In this document: piece after piece, positions 19,301 through 26,386 of the stretch
Numbering within the stretch: the stretch's first letter is position 1
Layout: every line of letters starts with the position of its first letter
Origin: DASRDE01 sp035938175
GTDB taxonomy: Bacteria; Vulcanimicrobiota; Vulcanimicrobiia; Vulcanimicrobiales; Vulcanimicrobiaceae
Assembly (NCBI GenBank): GCA_035938175.1
Contig: DASZHD010000055.1
Location: 7,200-71,199, forward strand
Direction of reading: 5' to 3'
DNA length: 64,000 bases
Notes under the pieces: generated by a model
The model's input: only the letters and a program-made list of their open reading frames with translations
Database searches by the model: none
What the model was told of the DNA's origin: nothing
Translations under genes and position numbers: made by a program

Positions 19301-20859
19301 AATTCCAGCTGACGAATACGGCAACGTCACAGGAAACGCTGCCGGACGACCTGGATGCCGTCGTGGTGGAAATGCCCAAAACGACGTATTGGGGTGTGGC
19401 GCCTGTTTTCAGCAACATGCCCGCGGGGTGGAGCTACCTGGGGAATGTGAACCCCGGTATCGGTGGCGGTGCGACAATCGACTATTGGTTCAGTGCGTGC
19501 TCGTGGAATGCGGCTACCTACGTGAAGACGACGTATGGACCGCAGACGACGAACACGGCGGGCACGTCGCTGCCTGCGGTCGGAAGCGCGCAAGGGTGCA
19601 CGCTGGCGCAGGAAAATAATGCAATCGCACCGGGCCAACCGTTTACGGCGACGGCGAACCTGACGGCGGATGCCCTAGCGGGAACCGTAACGGCGACTGC
19701 GTACGGCCACGGATCCAACGGCAACGGCTGGTCCAAAGGCATTGCATTCAAGTTGACGGAGAGCTCGCTGGCTGCGACCGCGGGCTTTGCCAACGCGGGG
19801 CTGTACGGCAGCCCGCCGGCCGTTTCGACGAACAGCACGCCGCAGATCGCGGGCGACACGAGCACGGCGTACGGCGATTCGTACATTTACACGATCAAGA
19901 ACACGAGCGGCGCCGGCAATAACATCAATTCCGCGCAGGTTCTGATTCCGTGGCAAGACACCAGCGGCGCCGACGGCAACGATGGAACTTGTCCCGCTAA
20001 CGGATGCATCTGGTTCCTCACTCCCGCCGGAGAAACGGCGTCGATTGTCAGCAGCAGCGGCGCGACCAACTGCGGCATTACGGGATCGTCCAGCGCCACC
20101 GCCTCGACGAGTAACGGCGTCATCACGGTCGGTAACAGCGGCGGAACGTGCACGATCACGCCGGGCGGCTACATCAACATCGAGTGGTCGATGAAGGGCC
20201 CCTACAAGGTCAACGACTCGTACAAGTTCCCGACGTGCGTGAACGGCACGTTCAACGCTACGGGCGCGTGCAGCGGAACGTCCGCCGGCGAAACGTGGAC
20301 CGGCGATCAGACGATCCAAATCGTCGTGGGAGCATCGCTGGTGATCACCGTCGGGCCTTCGCAAAACGCCAACGGCTATGCATACAGCTACGGATGCGCC
20401 GGTTGCGCGATTACGCAAGCGACGAACACGATTCAGATGCCGAATATTGGGGCGGGCTCGAGTTTTGCCGCAACCGACGTGGCGCTCGTGGACGTCTACA
20501 CCGACGCATCGTCTCCGATAGGCTGGACCGTGTACGTGACGCAGCAAAATGCCGGCAACCCGACCGCCGCGGCCTACCTGCAAACGAAAGTCGACAACAC
20601 GACTACTGCGGGCTGCCCCACCGGAAACAGCTGCATCAGCTACCAGCCGGTGGCCGGTACGTCGTACGGAACCACGGCCTACACGGCGATTCCGGTAACG
20701 ACGACGCCGCAAAACGGCCTGGTGATCGGTACCACCGCCGGAACGACCGCCACGCGCAAACCGTTCGAGTTTTCGCAGGACTATCAAGTGGTGATACCCG
20801 GCGGCGGCAATACGTTGCCTAGCACCTCGACAGTAACGTACACGTTCATCTCGAACTAA
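16387..20859 (+). CDS. Giant (1490 aa) secreted surface protein or adhesin
   Basis: An exported protein of 1490 residues. The signal peptide (about 1-30) ends SFAHAGA, followed by a Pro/Ala/Thr linker to about residue 80. The rest is about 1400 residues of Thr/Asn/Ser/Gly-rich, charge-poor beta sequence with scattered Cys pairs (CTVDFFYTWC, then GCAGCAITQ), suggesting disulfide-stabilised extracellular modules. There are no LPXTG, autotransporter barrel or RTX repeats. The last residues, TVTYTFISN, match the C-terminal pattern of the three small subunits. It is coupled by TGATG to subunit C and is the largest product of the locus. It is plausibly the tip adhesin or main surface polymer; no family is recognised. 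Confidence 0.8.
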   Translation: MRKAVLGVRTAIVTALFAGVAMSVSFAHAGAPLAPPLPHPIATVLPAPTATPTAKPSARPIVNPSKRRLPPLQITMPSTIQSALGQPGPQRMPSALGPKIPLSMFPKLQQRSGRNSFGARHKFSDDTNSMMFFPANTTGDCATTTGDIFNTGCTVDFFYTWCNPNTPNAPENCTVTSITTTDTLQDYYIDANTSTAQTVGCTYKPSTAKYTNTTGSCTSGNSYLGTEQTDPTTGTNFSCTANGWSAAQCPYGPGENLTLSNPGTVVLATYDVTKGMWLQEVYVTVVDPSAQNGGLLTYSDSTRRSPSSQFLIPAAGTNTAYITISNARYQDVYVIYLENNAGNTFCEGVIPGVGPGTAGSGECNPSSSTGVQALSNGNLNMQWTFGAGTLWTALTPGQYSLVAYDLTQGTRISQTKIALYKATSATISLTPIAGANNYPYAAGTGSAGTTRFAFDNQTENSDFGYTTTISGLTSGHSFCMAITDPDGRVYDDQVNYNEKFICTTAPGSGTYSIGHTNIDQESPLYFAPDAWTLTACDYTLGAPATPAGNVSPCTDIGAASIQMVGYNAITQFTNAAGTAVTGLSLVVPSNGSTSAGLQFVNDGDAYYGIGNGDNLTGLFYCTSNGVTITGIPANVTDSAGHVWTVTSQTGNNLGCNNTGGQGTSITLTPQTNGQSLGQNATVTLTNLTFNMAGSPCNSGCTEPSAILPQDGLAWSLLSNSGSFTSSSPAVNNTYITSANGSSYSATATMIHVGVASGCTTGPANCTTGYNAATGNRNQQGWAQNFSNAIYDATEPWAPASGKADIYALRVTNSGTQPINKIYVTFPSAYASKAIMQNLFSQDANTATAFNGSNPVTWTIDNSAACPSAATICMNLSAAIAAGTSKVLYVDIQDLPSGSFNFTDVSAGVYSPATYTMTADACCSQTIVANTSNPPSQITVDSLAVGAYSLSSSYMSGLFSPTTVGTSSVTAVEFQLTNTATSQETLPDDLDAVVVEMPKTTYWGVAPVFSNMPAGWSYLGNVNPGIGGGATIDYWFSACSWNAATYVKTTYGPQTTNTAGTSLPAVGSAQGCTLAQENNAIAPGQPFTATANLTADALAGTVTATAYGHGSNGNGWSKGIAFKLTESSLAATAGFANAGLYGSPPAVSTNSTPQIAGDTSTAYGDSYIYTIKNTSGAGNNINSAQVLIPWQDTSGADGNDGTCPANGCIWFLTPAGETASIVSSSGATNCGITGSSSATASTSNGVITVGNSGGTCTITPGGYINIEWSMKGPYKVNDSYKFPTCVNGTFNATGACSGTSAGETWTGDQTIQIVVGASLVITVGPSQNANGYAYSYGCAGCAITQATNTIQMPNIGAGSSFAATDVALVDVYTDASSPIGWTVYVTQQNAGNPTAAAYLQTKVDNTTTAGCPTGNSCISYQPVAGTSYGTTAYTAIPVTTTPQNGLVIGTTAGTTATRKPFEFSQDYQVVIPGGGNTLPSTSTVTYTFISN

Positions 20860-20866
20860 AGAACGC

Positions 20867-21937
20867 GTGATTCCGGTGCTACGCGCGCTGCCTTCAGCCG
20901 TACTTGCAGCGTGCGCCGTGGGACTTGCATCGTGCGGTGGGGGCGGCGGCAGCGCCGCCCCGCCGGTTGCGCCGAGCTCTACGCCGACCACGCACCCCAC
21001 GACGACTCCGTCCGCGACGCCGGCTCCGACTCCCACACCTACGCCGTCGGGACCGACGCCTACGCCCTCGCCGCCGCCGAACACGCAGCCGATCGCCGTT
21101 GCAAATGCGGGGGGCAACGACGTTCTGATCTTTTCGCCGTCGGCTGACGGCAACGTTGCGCCGCAATCGTCGATTGCCGGATCGAATACGACGCTCGCCG
21201 CACCGGCGGCCCTGGCCGTGCAATCGGGAGCAACCGTTTCCGTCGTCAACGCCGGCGGCAACAGCGTTCTCTCCTTCGATGCAACGGGAAACGTGGCGCC
21301 CTCTGAAACGATCGTCGACACGAATCCGGGAGTTGCGAGTTTTGGACTTGCGATCGCTACCGCTCCCAGTTTTGCCGTGTATCTGTCGTCGAAAGCGACG
21401 AGCGAGATCGACGTGTATACGAGTACGAACGTCAACGGCGCGCCCGCAGCGACGATCTCCGGTCCTCTCACTACGCTCGTCAATCCTACGGCAATGGCCG
21501 CCGATCGATCCGGAAATCTCTACGTCGTCGACGGATCGCAGATCAAGGTGTTCGCCAATGCGGCTGCCGGAGGGAACATCGCGCCGTCGGTCATCGCCGG
21601 TGCCGCGACGACGCTGAATTCACCGGCGGCCGTCGCCGTCGATGTTCACGGGAATATCTTGGTTGCGGACGGCACTGCGGTGAAGATCTTTGCAGCGGGA
21701 AGCTCGGGCGACGTTGCGCCGTCGGCGGTTATTTCGGGTCCGGCAACCGGCCTCCAGAATGCGACGGGCGTGGCGGTCGACGGGACGGGAGCGATCTGGG
21801 TTTGCGATGCAGGCGCGAATGCGCTCTACCGGTTCAAAGCGGGTTCTACCGGAAACGCGACGCCGCTCGTCGTCGTTAGCGGAGCCGGCACGACGCTGAA
21901 CGATCCGCTCGCGATCGAACTGGAGCCGGTCATTTAA
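20867..21937 (+). CDS. NHL-type beta-propeller lipoprotein ending the surface locus
   Basis: The product is 356 residues from a GTG seven bases after the giant gene's stop. It has a signal sequence with lipobox LASC at about residue 22, then a long Pro/Thr linker (about 32-72), then a six-bladed-like propeller of about 40-residue repeats of the form N-P-A-A-V-A-VD..GNI-V-AD...V-I/VF. This is the NHL/SMP-30-like pattern common in extracytoplasmic lipoproteins. The spacing implies it belongs to the same transcript. The linker would place the propeller away from the membrane, possibly as an accessory binding or anchoring factor. Its stop abuts the stop of the convergent MATE gene with no bases between. 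Confidence 0.8.
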   Translation: MIPVLRALPSAVLAACAVGLASCGGGGGSAAPPVAPSSTPTTHPTTTPSATPAPTPTPTPSGPTPTPSPPPNTQPIAVANAGGNDVLIFSPSADGNVAPQSSIAGSNTTLAAPAALAVQSGATVSVVNAGGNSVLSFDATGNVAPSETIVDTNPGVASFGLAIATAPSFAVYLSSKATSEIDVYTSTNVNGAPAATISGPLTTLVNPTAMAADRSGNLYVVDGSQIKVFANAAAGGNIAPSVIAGAATTLNSPAAVAVDVHGNILVADGTAVKIFAAGSSGDVAPSAVISGPATGLQNATGVAVDGTGAIWVCDAGANALYRFKAGSTGNATPLVVVSGAGTTLNDPLAIELEPVI

Positions 21938-23287
21938 TCATACGCCGGCTAACCGGCGCCGCGTCCACGAACCGTCGCGCAGCTTCACGTACGTAAGCGC
22001 CGATCGCGCCAGCCACGCGAAGATCCAGCTGACCGGAACGCCGTACAGCCCGATGTGGAAAATGCGTATGCACGCGTACGACACGGGGATGACCAGTGCG
22101 CTCGTCACGATGCCGACCGTCATCGAAAACCGCGTATCGCCCGACGCGCGAATCGGCGCCATCGATACCATCGCCCAGCCTTTGATCGGCAGCGTTGCCA
22201 TGTGCAGCGCGAGCGGAAGCGCCGCTGCCCACGCGACCGCCGCATTCAACGTAAAAACGTAGGCGAGCGGCCATGCGAGCGCGGCGCAAACAGCGCCGGT
22301 CGCCGCCGTGATCCAGAACGCGATCGTTCGGGCGTGTTTGAAAAACCATTGTGCGCCGTCTATGTCGCCGGCTCCCAGGCGCTGACCGATGACGGTTTGC
22401 ACGGTGCCTTGCATCGGACTCGGGACGACGAACGTTAGGTCCGACACGACGTTCAGCGCCCGGAATGCGGAGATTGCGACGGCGCCGTACGGCGCAAGCA
22501 TCGCGACGATAAACGCGTCCGGAGCCATGACGGCAAATAGAAACACCGCTTCGGGCAAACCCAAACGCGCGCACTCGAGCGCGAGGCGAACGTCGGCGGT
22601 GAGTTCGGAGAAGATGCGATAGATCGGCCGGCGCCACACGTAGATCACAGCGTAGATCGAGGCGATCAATTCCGACAGCAACGACGAGATGCCGGCACCG
22701 ACGATGCCCAACGGGCGGTGCGTAAGCCACCCGAGCGCCAAGACGAGCAGTAGCGGGATGTGAATGACGTTGATGATTCCCAGAATCCAAACGCCGATCC
22801 GGCGGTTTCCCGCCGCGCCTAGCCCAGTGATGATCGTTCCGGATATCGCAATCGGAATCAGCGAAAAGCACCGGACGATCAAATATTGGCCGCTGGCGTG
22901 GGAACTTGCCAAGTGGCCGACCATCGCGCCGACGATCGCGGGCCCGGCGAAGATGCTGATCAGCGCAGCGGCAACTGCCGTCGTCAGCGGAACGAGCACT
23001 CCCGCGCGAACGGCACGCGCAAAGCCGTCGACGTCTTGCGCGCCGATCCGCTGGGCCGCGATGATGCCCAGACCGTTCATGAATCCGATCGTTCCGAATG
23101 TTACCGCGGCGAAGACCGTCGTCGCGCCCGTGATTCCCGCAAGCGCGACCGACCCCAACGTGCCGATTGCGATCGTATCGACGATGCCCAGCACCTGATC
23201 GCCGAGCATCGCGACGGCATTCGGAAGCGAAAGGCGCCGGAATGCGGCGCCTACGTTGCGATGGTCGACGATCATGGAGGTGGACAT
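21938..23287 (-). CDS. MATE family efflux transporter
   Basis: A 449-residue integral membrane protein with about 12 hydrophobic segments arranged as two similar halves. The opening text, LSLPNAVAMLGDQVLGIVDTIAIGTLG, and the second-half counterpart around LGLPEAVFLFAVMAPDAFIVAMLA, are typical MATE/NorM-DinF starts with the conserved Pro and Asp. It would export organic cations or drugs using a Na+ or H+ gradient. It lies downstream of the TDO-KynU operon, separated by 97 bases that contain short repeats, so co-transcription with that operon is uncertain. An alternative start at codon 5 is possible. Confidence 0.9.
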   Translation of the reverse strand: MSTSMIVDHRNVGAAFRRLSLPNAVAMLGDQVLGIVDTIAIGTLGSVALAGITGATTVFAAVTFGTIGFMNGLGIIAAQRIGAQDVDGFARAVRAGVLVPLTTAVAAALISIFAGPAIVGAMVGHLASSHASGQYLIVRCFSLIPIAISGTIITGLGAAGNRRIGVWILGIINVIHIPLLLVLALGWLTHRPLGIVGAGISSLLSELIASIYAVIYVWRRPIYRIFSELTADVRLALECARLGLPEAVFLFAVMAPDAFIVAMLAPYGAVAISAFRALNVVSDLTFVVPSPMQGTVQTVIGQRLGAGDIDGAQWFFKHARTIAFWITAATGAVCAALAWPLAYVFTLNAAVAWAAALPLALHMATLPIKGWAMVSMAPIRASGDTRFSMTVGIVTSALVIPVSYACIRIFHIGLYGVPVSWIFAWLARSALTYVKLRDGSWTRRRLAGV

Positions 23288-23303
23288 TTTCGGCGATTAG
23301 AGC

Positions 23304-23381
23304 GTTCGATGCGTCACGGCCCTTCGATACCTCAGGGCCCTTTGACCGTTCGATACCTCACGGCCCCTCGATACCTCGGGG
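23304..23381. repeat. Short intergenic repeats (REP-like), four degenerate units
   Basis: Four copies of a unit around TCGATACCTCAGGGCCC lie in tandem: a degenerate one at 23304-23322 (TTCGATGCGTCACGGCCC), then 23324-23340, 23350-23366 and 23368-23381 (truncated). Units two and three differ at one base. The region sits between KynU and MATE and has no coding potential. The form resembles the 'cttcgaga...cctcaggg' extragenic palindromic elements found between genes in several GC-rich bacteria. Confidence 0.6.
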
Positions 23382-23384
23382 TGA

Positions 23385-24542
23385 CTAGTGTGATGACAGG
23401 GCGTCGAAGAATGCGAGTACGTCGTCGTCGCTGGTGTAGAAATGCGGGCTGACCCGTATGCCGCAGCCGGGGCGGTAATCGACGAAGACGCGCCGGGCGA
23501 TCAGACGTTCGTACGCAGCGCGAGACTCCGGAAAATCAATGCCGATCCACCCCGTGCGCTTCGACGGATCGAGCGGCGTGTTCACGGTAAGACCGCGTTC
23601 CAGCGCCGTCGATGCAATCAGCGTCGTCAACCGTACGTTGTGTTCGCGAATATTGGCGACTCCGACCCGCTTGATCAGATCGTGACCCGGTTTGGCGACG
23701 ACGTAGCCGGGAATCGTGGGCGTGCCGGTTCCGAAACGGTACATCGAGGAGGACCACGTCATCGGCGCGGGTTCGAACGAGAATGGCCGCGCGTGCGCCA
23801 TCCAGCCGGTAACCGCGGGTTCGAACGTTTCACGCAGTTCCGGTTTTACGTAAAGCCACGCACAGCCCGGACCGCCGCATAGCCATTTGTGACTGCCGCC
23901 GGTAACGATGTCGAGATCCCACTCGCGAACGCTATACGGATACACGCCGGTCGTTTGATATGCATCGACGCAGAGCAGCGTTCCCGTGCGGCGGCAGTGC
24001 TCTTGAATTGCGCGGACGTCGCAGAGCGCGCCCGAAACATAGTACGCATGCGAAAGCACGGCGATAACGGTTCGCTCGGTGATCGCTTCGATGATGCGCT
24101 CGGTTTGCACGGTACGCCCGTCGTCCGACGGCACGATGCGCGGCACAGCGCCGTATCGCTGCCATTCCGTCCAAACGTACGTCAGCGACGGAAACTGCAG
24201 CGCTTCGTACACCACCTCGTTGCACTGGGGCGTAAAGCGCAGGCAGCTGGCCAAGGCCGCCTGCAGCACCGAAACGTTGGGACCCAGAAAGATCGAACCG
24301 GCCGGCGCGTCGACGATTTCACCGATGCCGTCCGCAATTTCGCCGATGCGCGGCAGCCACAGCTCCCATGCCTCGGCGCCGTCAGTAGCCCACTCGTCAA
24401 AATAGGCGTCCAGCGCGGTCTTTGCGTCGATCGGGGCGGCGCCCATCGAGTGGCTTACCAAAAACGTCGACGTTGCAAGGATGGGAAATTGTTCGCGCAG
24501 CTGCGCGCGCGTCGCCGCTGCGGATTTCGAAGTTGCCTGCAT
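23385..24542 (-). CDS. kynU: Kynureninase-like PLP enzyme (aminotransferase class V fold)
   Basis: The product is 385 residues from the ATG that overlaps the TDO stop as TGATG; a longer start is possible but would run into TDO. It has a class V aminotransferase fold: STFLVSHSMG near the N-terminus, LSHAYYVSGAL, then VDAYQTTGVYP with the PLP-binding Asp. The Schiff-base Lys219 is in GGSHKWLCGG. The C-terminal small domain ends IRVSPHFYTSDDDVLAFFDAL. Translational coupling to tryptophan 2,3-dioxygenase supports kynureninase, which hydrolyses kynurenine to anthranilate and alanine. No kynurenine formamidase gene is adjacent. From sequence alone an isopenicillin-epimerase-like enzyme could not be excluded; the context decides. 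Confidence 0.85.
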   Translation of the reverse strand: MQATSKSAAATRAQLREQFPILATSTFLVSHSMGAAPIDAKTALDAYFDEWATDGAEAWELWLPRIGEIADGIGEIVDAPAGSIFLGPNVSVLQAALASCLRFTPQCNEVVYEALQFPSLTYVWTEWQRYGAVPRIVPSDDGRTVQTERIIEAITERTVIAVLSHAYYVSGALCDVRAIQEHCRRTGTLLCVDAYQTTGVYPYSVREWDLDIVTGGSHKWLCGGPGCAWLYVKPELRETFEPAVTGWMAHARPFSFEPAPMTWSSSMYRFGTGTPTIPGYVVAKPGHDLIKRVGVANIREHNVRLTTLIASTALERGLTVNTPLDPSKRTGWIGIDFPESRAAYERLIARRVFVDYRPGCGIRVSPHFYTSDDDVLAFFDALSSH

Positions 24543-25321
24543 CAATCGTATCCTTTGCCCAAACGCGTGCGGACTTCCCACAACTCCGGGAAGAACCGGT
24601 GCTCCAGTGTGGTTGCCAAATATGCGGCCCCCAGCGAACCGCCCGTACCGCGCTTGGCGCCGATCATCCGTTCAACCATCCGGATATGCCGCCCGCGCCA
24701 GAGCAGCAACCGTTCGTCGAATTCGATCAGGTCTTCCAAAAGCAGGTACAAGTCGTAATTCGCGTTCGGGTTCTCGTAGATCGTCTTGAATGATTCGATC
24801 AATTCCTCGGACGAGCCGGCGGCAAATCCGCGCCGGACCAGCAGCTCCTTGACGCGATCGTACAGCGAGGGTTCTTGCAGACGGCGTTCCAGGCGCTGCC
24901 GGTGTTCGTCGCTCGTTTCAATATACTGAAGCGTTTCGGTGCGCCGGATTCCGCATACGAACTCCAATTCGCGGAACTGAATCGACTGAAAGCCGCTGGC
25001 CGGATTCAAATGGTCGCGGAATGCGTTGAACTCTTGCGGCGTCATCGTTTCGAGCACGTCGATCTGCTGTTCGAGCAAGCGCTGAATCGTGTGAATCCGG
25101 CGAAAATGTTTGGCGGTCTGAAGCAGCTCGCCGCCCTGCAGCGATCGCATCACGGCGTCCATCTCGTGGAGCAGCTGCTTGAACCAGAGCTCGTAGACTT
25201 GATGGATGACGATGAAGAGCATCTCGTCGTGGTGCGCCGGTGACGAAAGCGGTTTTTGCAGCGCGAGCAGTTCGTCGACGCGCAGATAGGAACCGTAGGA
25301 CAGGCGTTGATGCTGCTGCAG
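24542..25321 (-). CDS. kynA: Tryptophan 2,3-dioxygenase with a non-canonical start
   Basis: The haem enzyme that converts L-tryptophan to N-formylkynurenine. The core includes HDEMLFIVIHQVYELWFKQ with the active-site His, GRHIRMVERMIG with the haem-ligand His, and RGTGGSLGAAYL. The first ATG (25222) would remove the conserved LSYGSYLRVDELL and HHDE region. The frame stays open to a TAG at 25325-25327, yet it contains no ATG, GTG or TTG before 25222. GAGGAG at 25328-25333 is six bases from a CTG at 25321 and three from an ATT at 25324, so one of these is the likely start. CTG is used here and gives 259 residues. The gene is coupled to the upstream Mpo1-like gene and to kynU. Confidence 0.87.
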   Translation of the reverse strand: MQQHQRLSYGSYLRVDELLALQKPLSSPAHHDEMLFIVIHQVYELWFKQLLHEMDAVMRSLQGGELLQTAKHFRRIHTIQRLLEQQIDVLETMTPQEFNAFRDHLNPASGFQSIQFRELEFVCGIRRTETLQYIETSDEHRQRLERRLQEPSLYDRVKELLVRRGFAAGSSEELIESFKTIYENPNANYDLYLLLEDLIEFDERLLLWRGRHIRMVERMIGAKRGTGGSLGAAYLATTLEHRFFPELWEVRTRLGKGYD

Positions 25322-25324
25322 AAT

Positions 25325-25639
25325 CTACTCCTCGCGCTGGGCGGAAAGCTGCCGGTCGATGGTGCCGCGAAGCACGTGCCACGCCATGACGTAATCGGCG
25401 GCAAGCGATGCAAACGGCGCACGAAACGTTTCGGGTTTGTTGCGCTCGAAAACGGCGTGCGAAAACCAGGCGGGACCGTAACCGGCGGCCAGGGCCGCGG
25501 CGGCCATCCACGGTTTGCGCGCTGCGATCGCAGCCAAGACCAGCGTGCTTGCCGCAACGGTGCCTGCCACGTGAAAGAGACGAGTGCGCGGATCGCGATG
25601 CGCGTTCAAGTAGCGCGGCCAAAATTCGCTGAAAGACAC
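25325..25639 (-). CDS. Mpo1-like (DUF962) small membrane protein
   Basis: A 104-residue protein started at GTG. It has two hydrophobic hairpins and the DUF962 signatures: an early His-rich block (YLNAHRDPRTRLFHVAGT) and GYGPAWFSHAVFERNKPETFRAP, ending LAADYVMAWHVLRG. DUF962 proteins include yeast Mpo1, an Fe-dependent dioxygenase that alpha-oxidises 2-hydroxy fatty acids; the bacterial members are poorly characterised. The conserved His residues of the family are present. It is the first gene of the operon with TDO and KynU. Its terminal GAGGAG-TAG serves as the ribosome-binding site of the next gene. Confidence 0.82.
   Translation of the reverse strand: MSFSEFWPRYLNAHRDPRTRLFHVAGTVAASTLVLAAIAARKPWMAAAALAAGYGPAWFSHAVFERNKPETFRAPFASLAADYVMAWHVLRGTIDRQLSAQREE
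25328..25333 (-). promoter_or_regulatory. Shine-Dalgarno GAGGAG that decides the TDO start
   Basis: GAGGAG on the minus strand overlaps the last codons of the DUF962 gene, immediately before its TAG. The only codons at suitable spacing in the TDO frame are ATT (3 bases away) and CTG (6 bases away). This makes a non-AUG initiation coupled to termination of the upstream gene the most economical reading. Confidence 0.6.
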
Positions 25640-25705
25640 GGCGGCGATCCCCCTTCCCGCCGAGCCTTACGGGGCAGCAGGCAGTTCTCCTCGAACGAGC
25701 GCGGC

Positions 25706-26386
25706 ATGCATAGGAGATTTCTCGCGGCCGCAGCGGCGGCAATCGCACTGGCTGCTTGTTCGGGCCAGCAGGGCGCTCAGAACGGCACGAAGCCGGGCGC
25801 GGCGTTGCACAATCCGGTCGATTTTCCGCTGTATCCGGGATCGTCGCTGCTTTCGACGCACGCATTTACGCAAGTCGTCAACGCGGGCGGCGGCTCGGGG
25901 CAGTCCGTGTTTGCAAACGGCAACGGAACGTATTCCGGTGATGAAGTCATCGCTTCGACGCCGGCATCGTTTCAAAGCGTCGCGGCATGGGTCGACAAAT
26001 TGAACGACTCGCCGCCCCCGGGATACACGCCGGCGGAAACCGGTGGAGACCCGAACGCCCGCGAACAGTCGCGCCGGATCGGCATCGACTATGCCGTTTT
26101 CACGCGTAAAACCGGCGGACACACGCGCGGCGTACTGCTACTGGCAATGGATCCGCGCATGGTCAACGAGCACTTCGGCGTCGTACTCGGACTCATAGCG
26201 AAGTACCGATCGCTGCCGGGCGTGATGCGCGACCCCATCGACAACCAAGTAAAACAGCGCATCGGCATGACGATTACGGAAGCGACGCAGCCCGACAGTC
26301 CGGTCGGCGCCGCGTTGTCCGCGCTCGATCAATTCGAGCACAAGGATGCCCGCGGGATCGTGCTGCTGGATGCGACGAAGCGTTAG
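25706..26386 (+). CDS. Lipoprotein of unknown function
   Basis: The product is 226 residues from the ATG giving MHRRFLAAAAAA; the longer open frame upstream lies antisense to the DUF962 gene. It has a signal sequence with lipobox LAAC at about residue 17-20 and a mature alpha/beta domain with LYPGSSLLSTHAFTQV, ASTPASFQSVAAWVDKL and SPVGAALSALDQFEH. The pattern 'FPLYPGS' followed by a difference or variance-like domain recurs in small envelope lipoproteins. I cannot name the family. Its stop overlaps the start of the next gene by 17 bases, so the two are probably co-expressed. Confidence 0.75.
   Translation: MHRRFLAAAAAAIALAACSGQQGAQNGTKPGAALHNPVDFPLYPGSSLLSTHAFTQVVNAGGGSGQSVFANGNGTYSGDEVIASTPASFQSVAAWVDKLNDSPPPGYTPAETGGDPNAREQSRRIGIDYAVFTRKTGGHTRGVLLLAMDPRMVNEHFGVVLGLIAKYRSLPGVMRDPIDNQVKQRIGMTITEATQPDSPVGAALSALDQFEHKDARGIVLLDATKR

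Noticed and set aside
16387..20859. Giant protein as RTX toxin, LPXTG or autotransporter
   Set aside because: No nonapeptide calcium repeats, no sortase signal and no C-terminal barrel.
19675..21483. 602-codon minus-strand frame over the giant protein and lipoprotein
   Set aside because: Shadow of the repetitive Thr/Ala-rich coding sequence; composition (Arg/Val runs) does not look like a protein.
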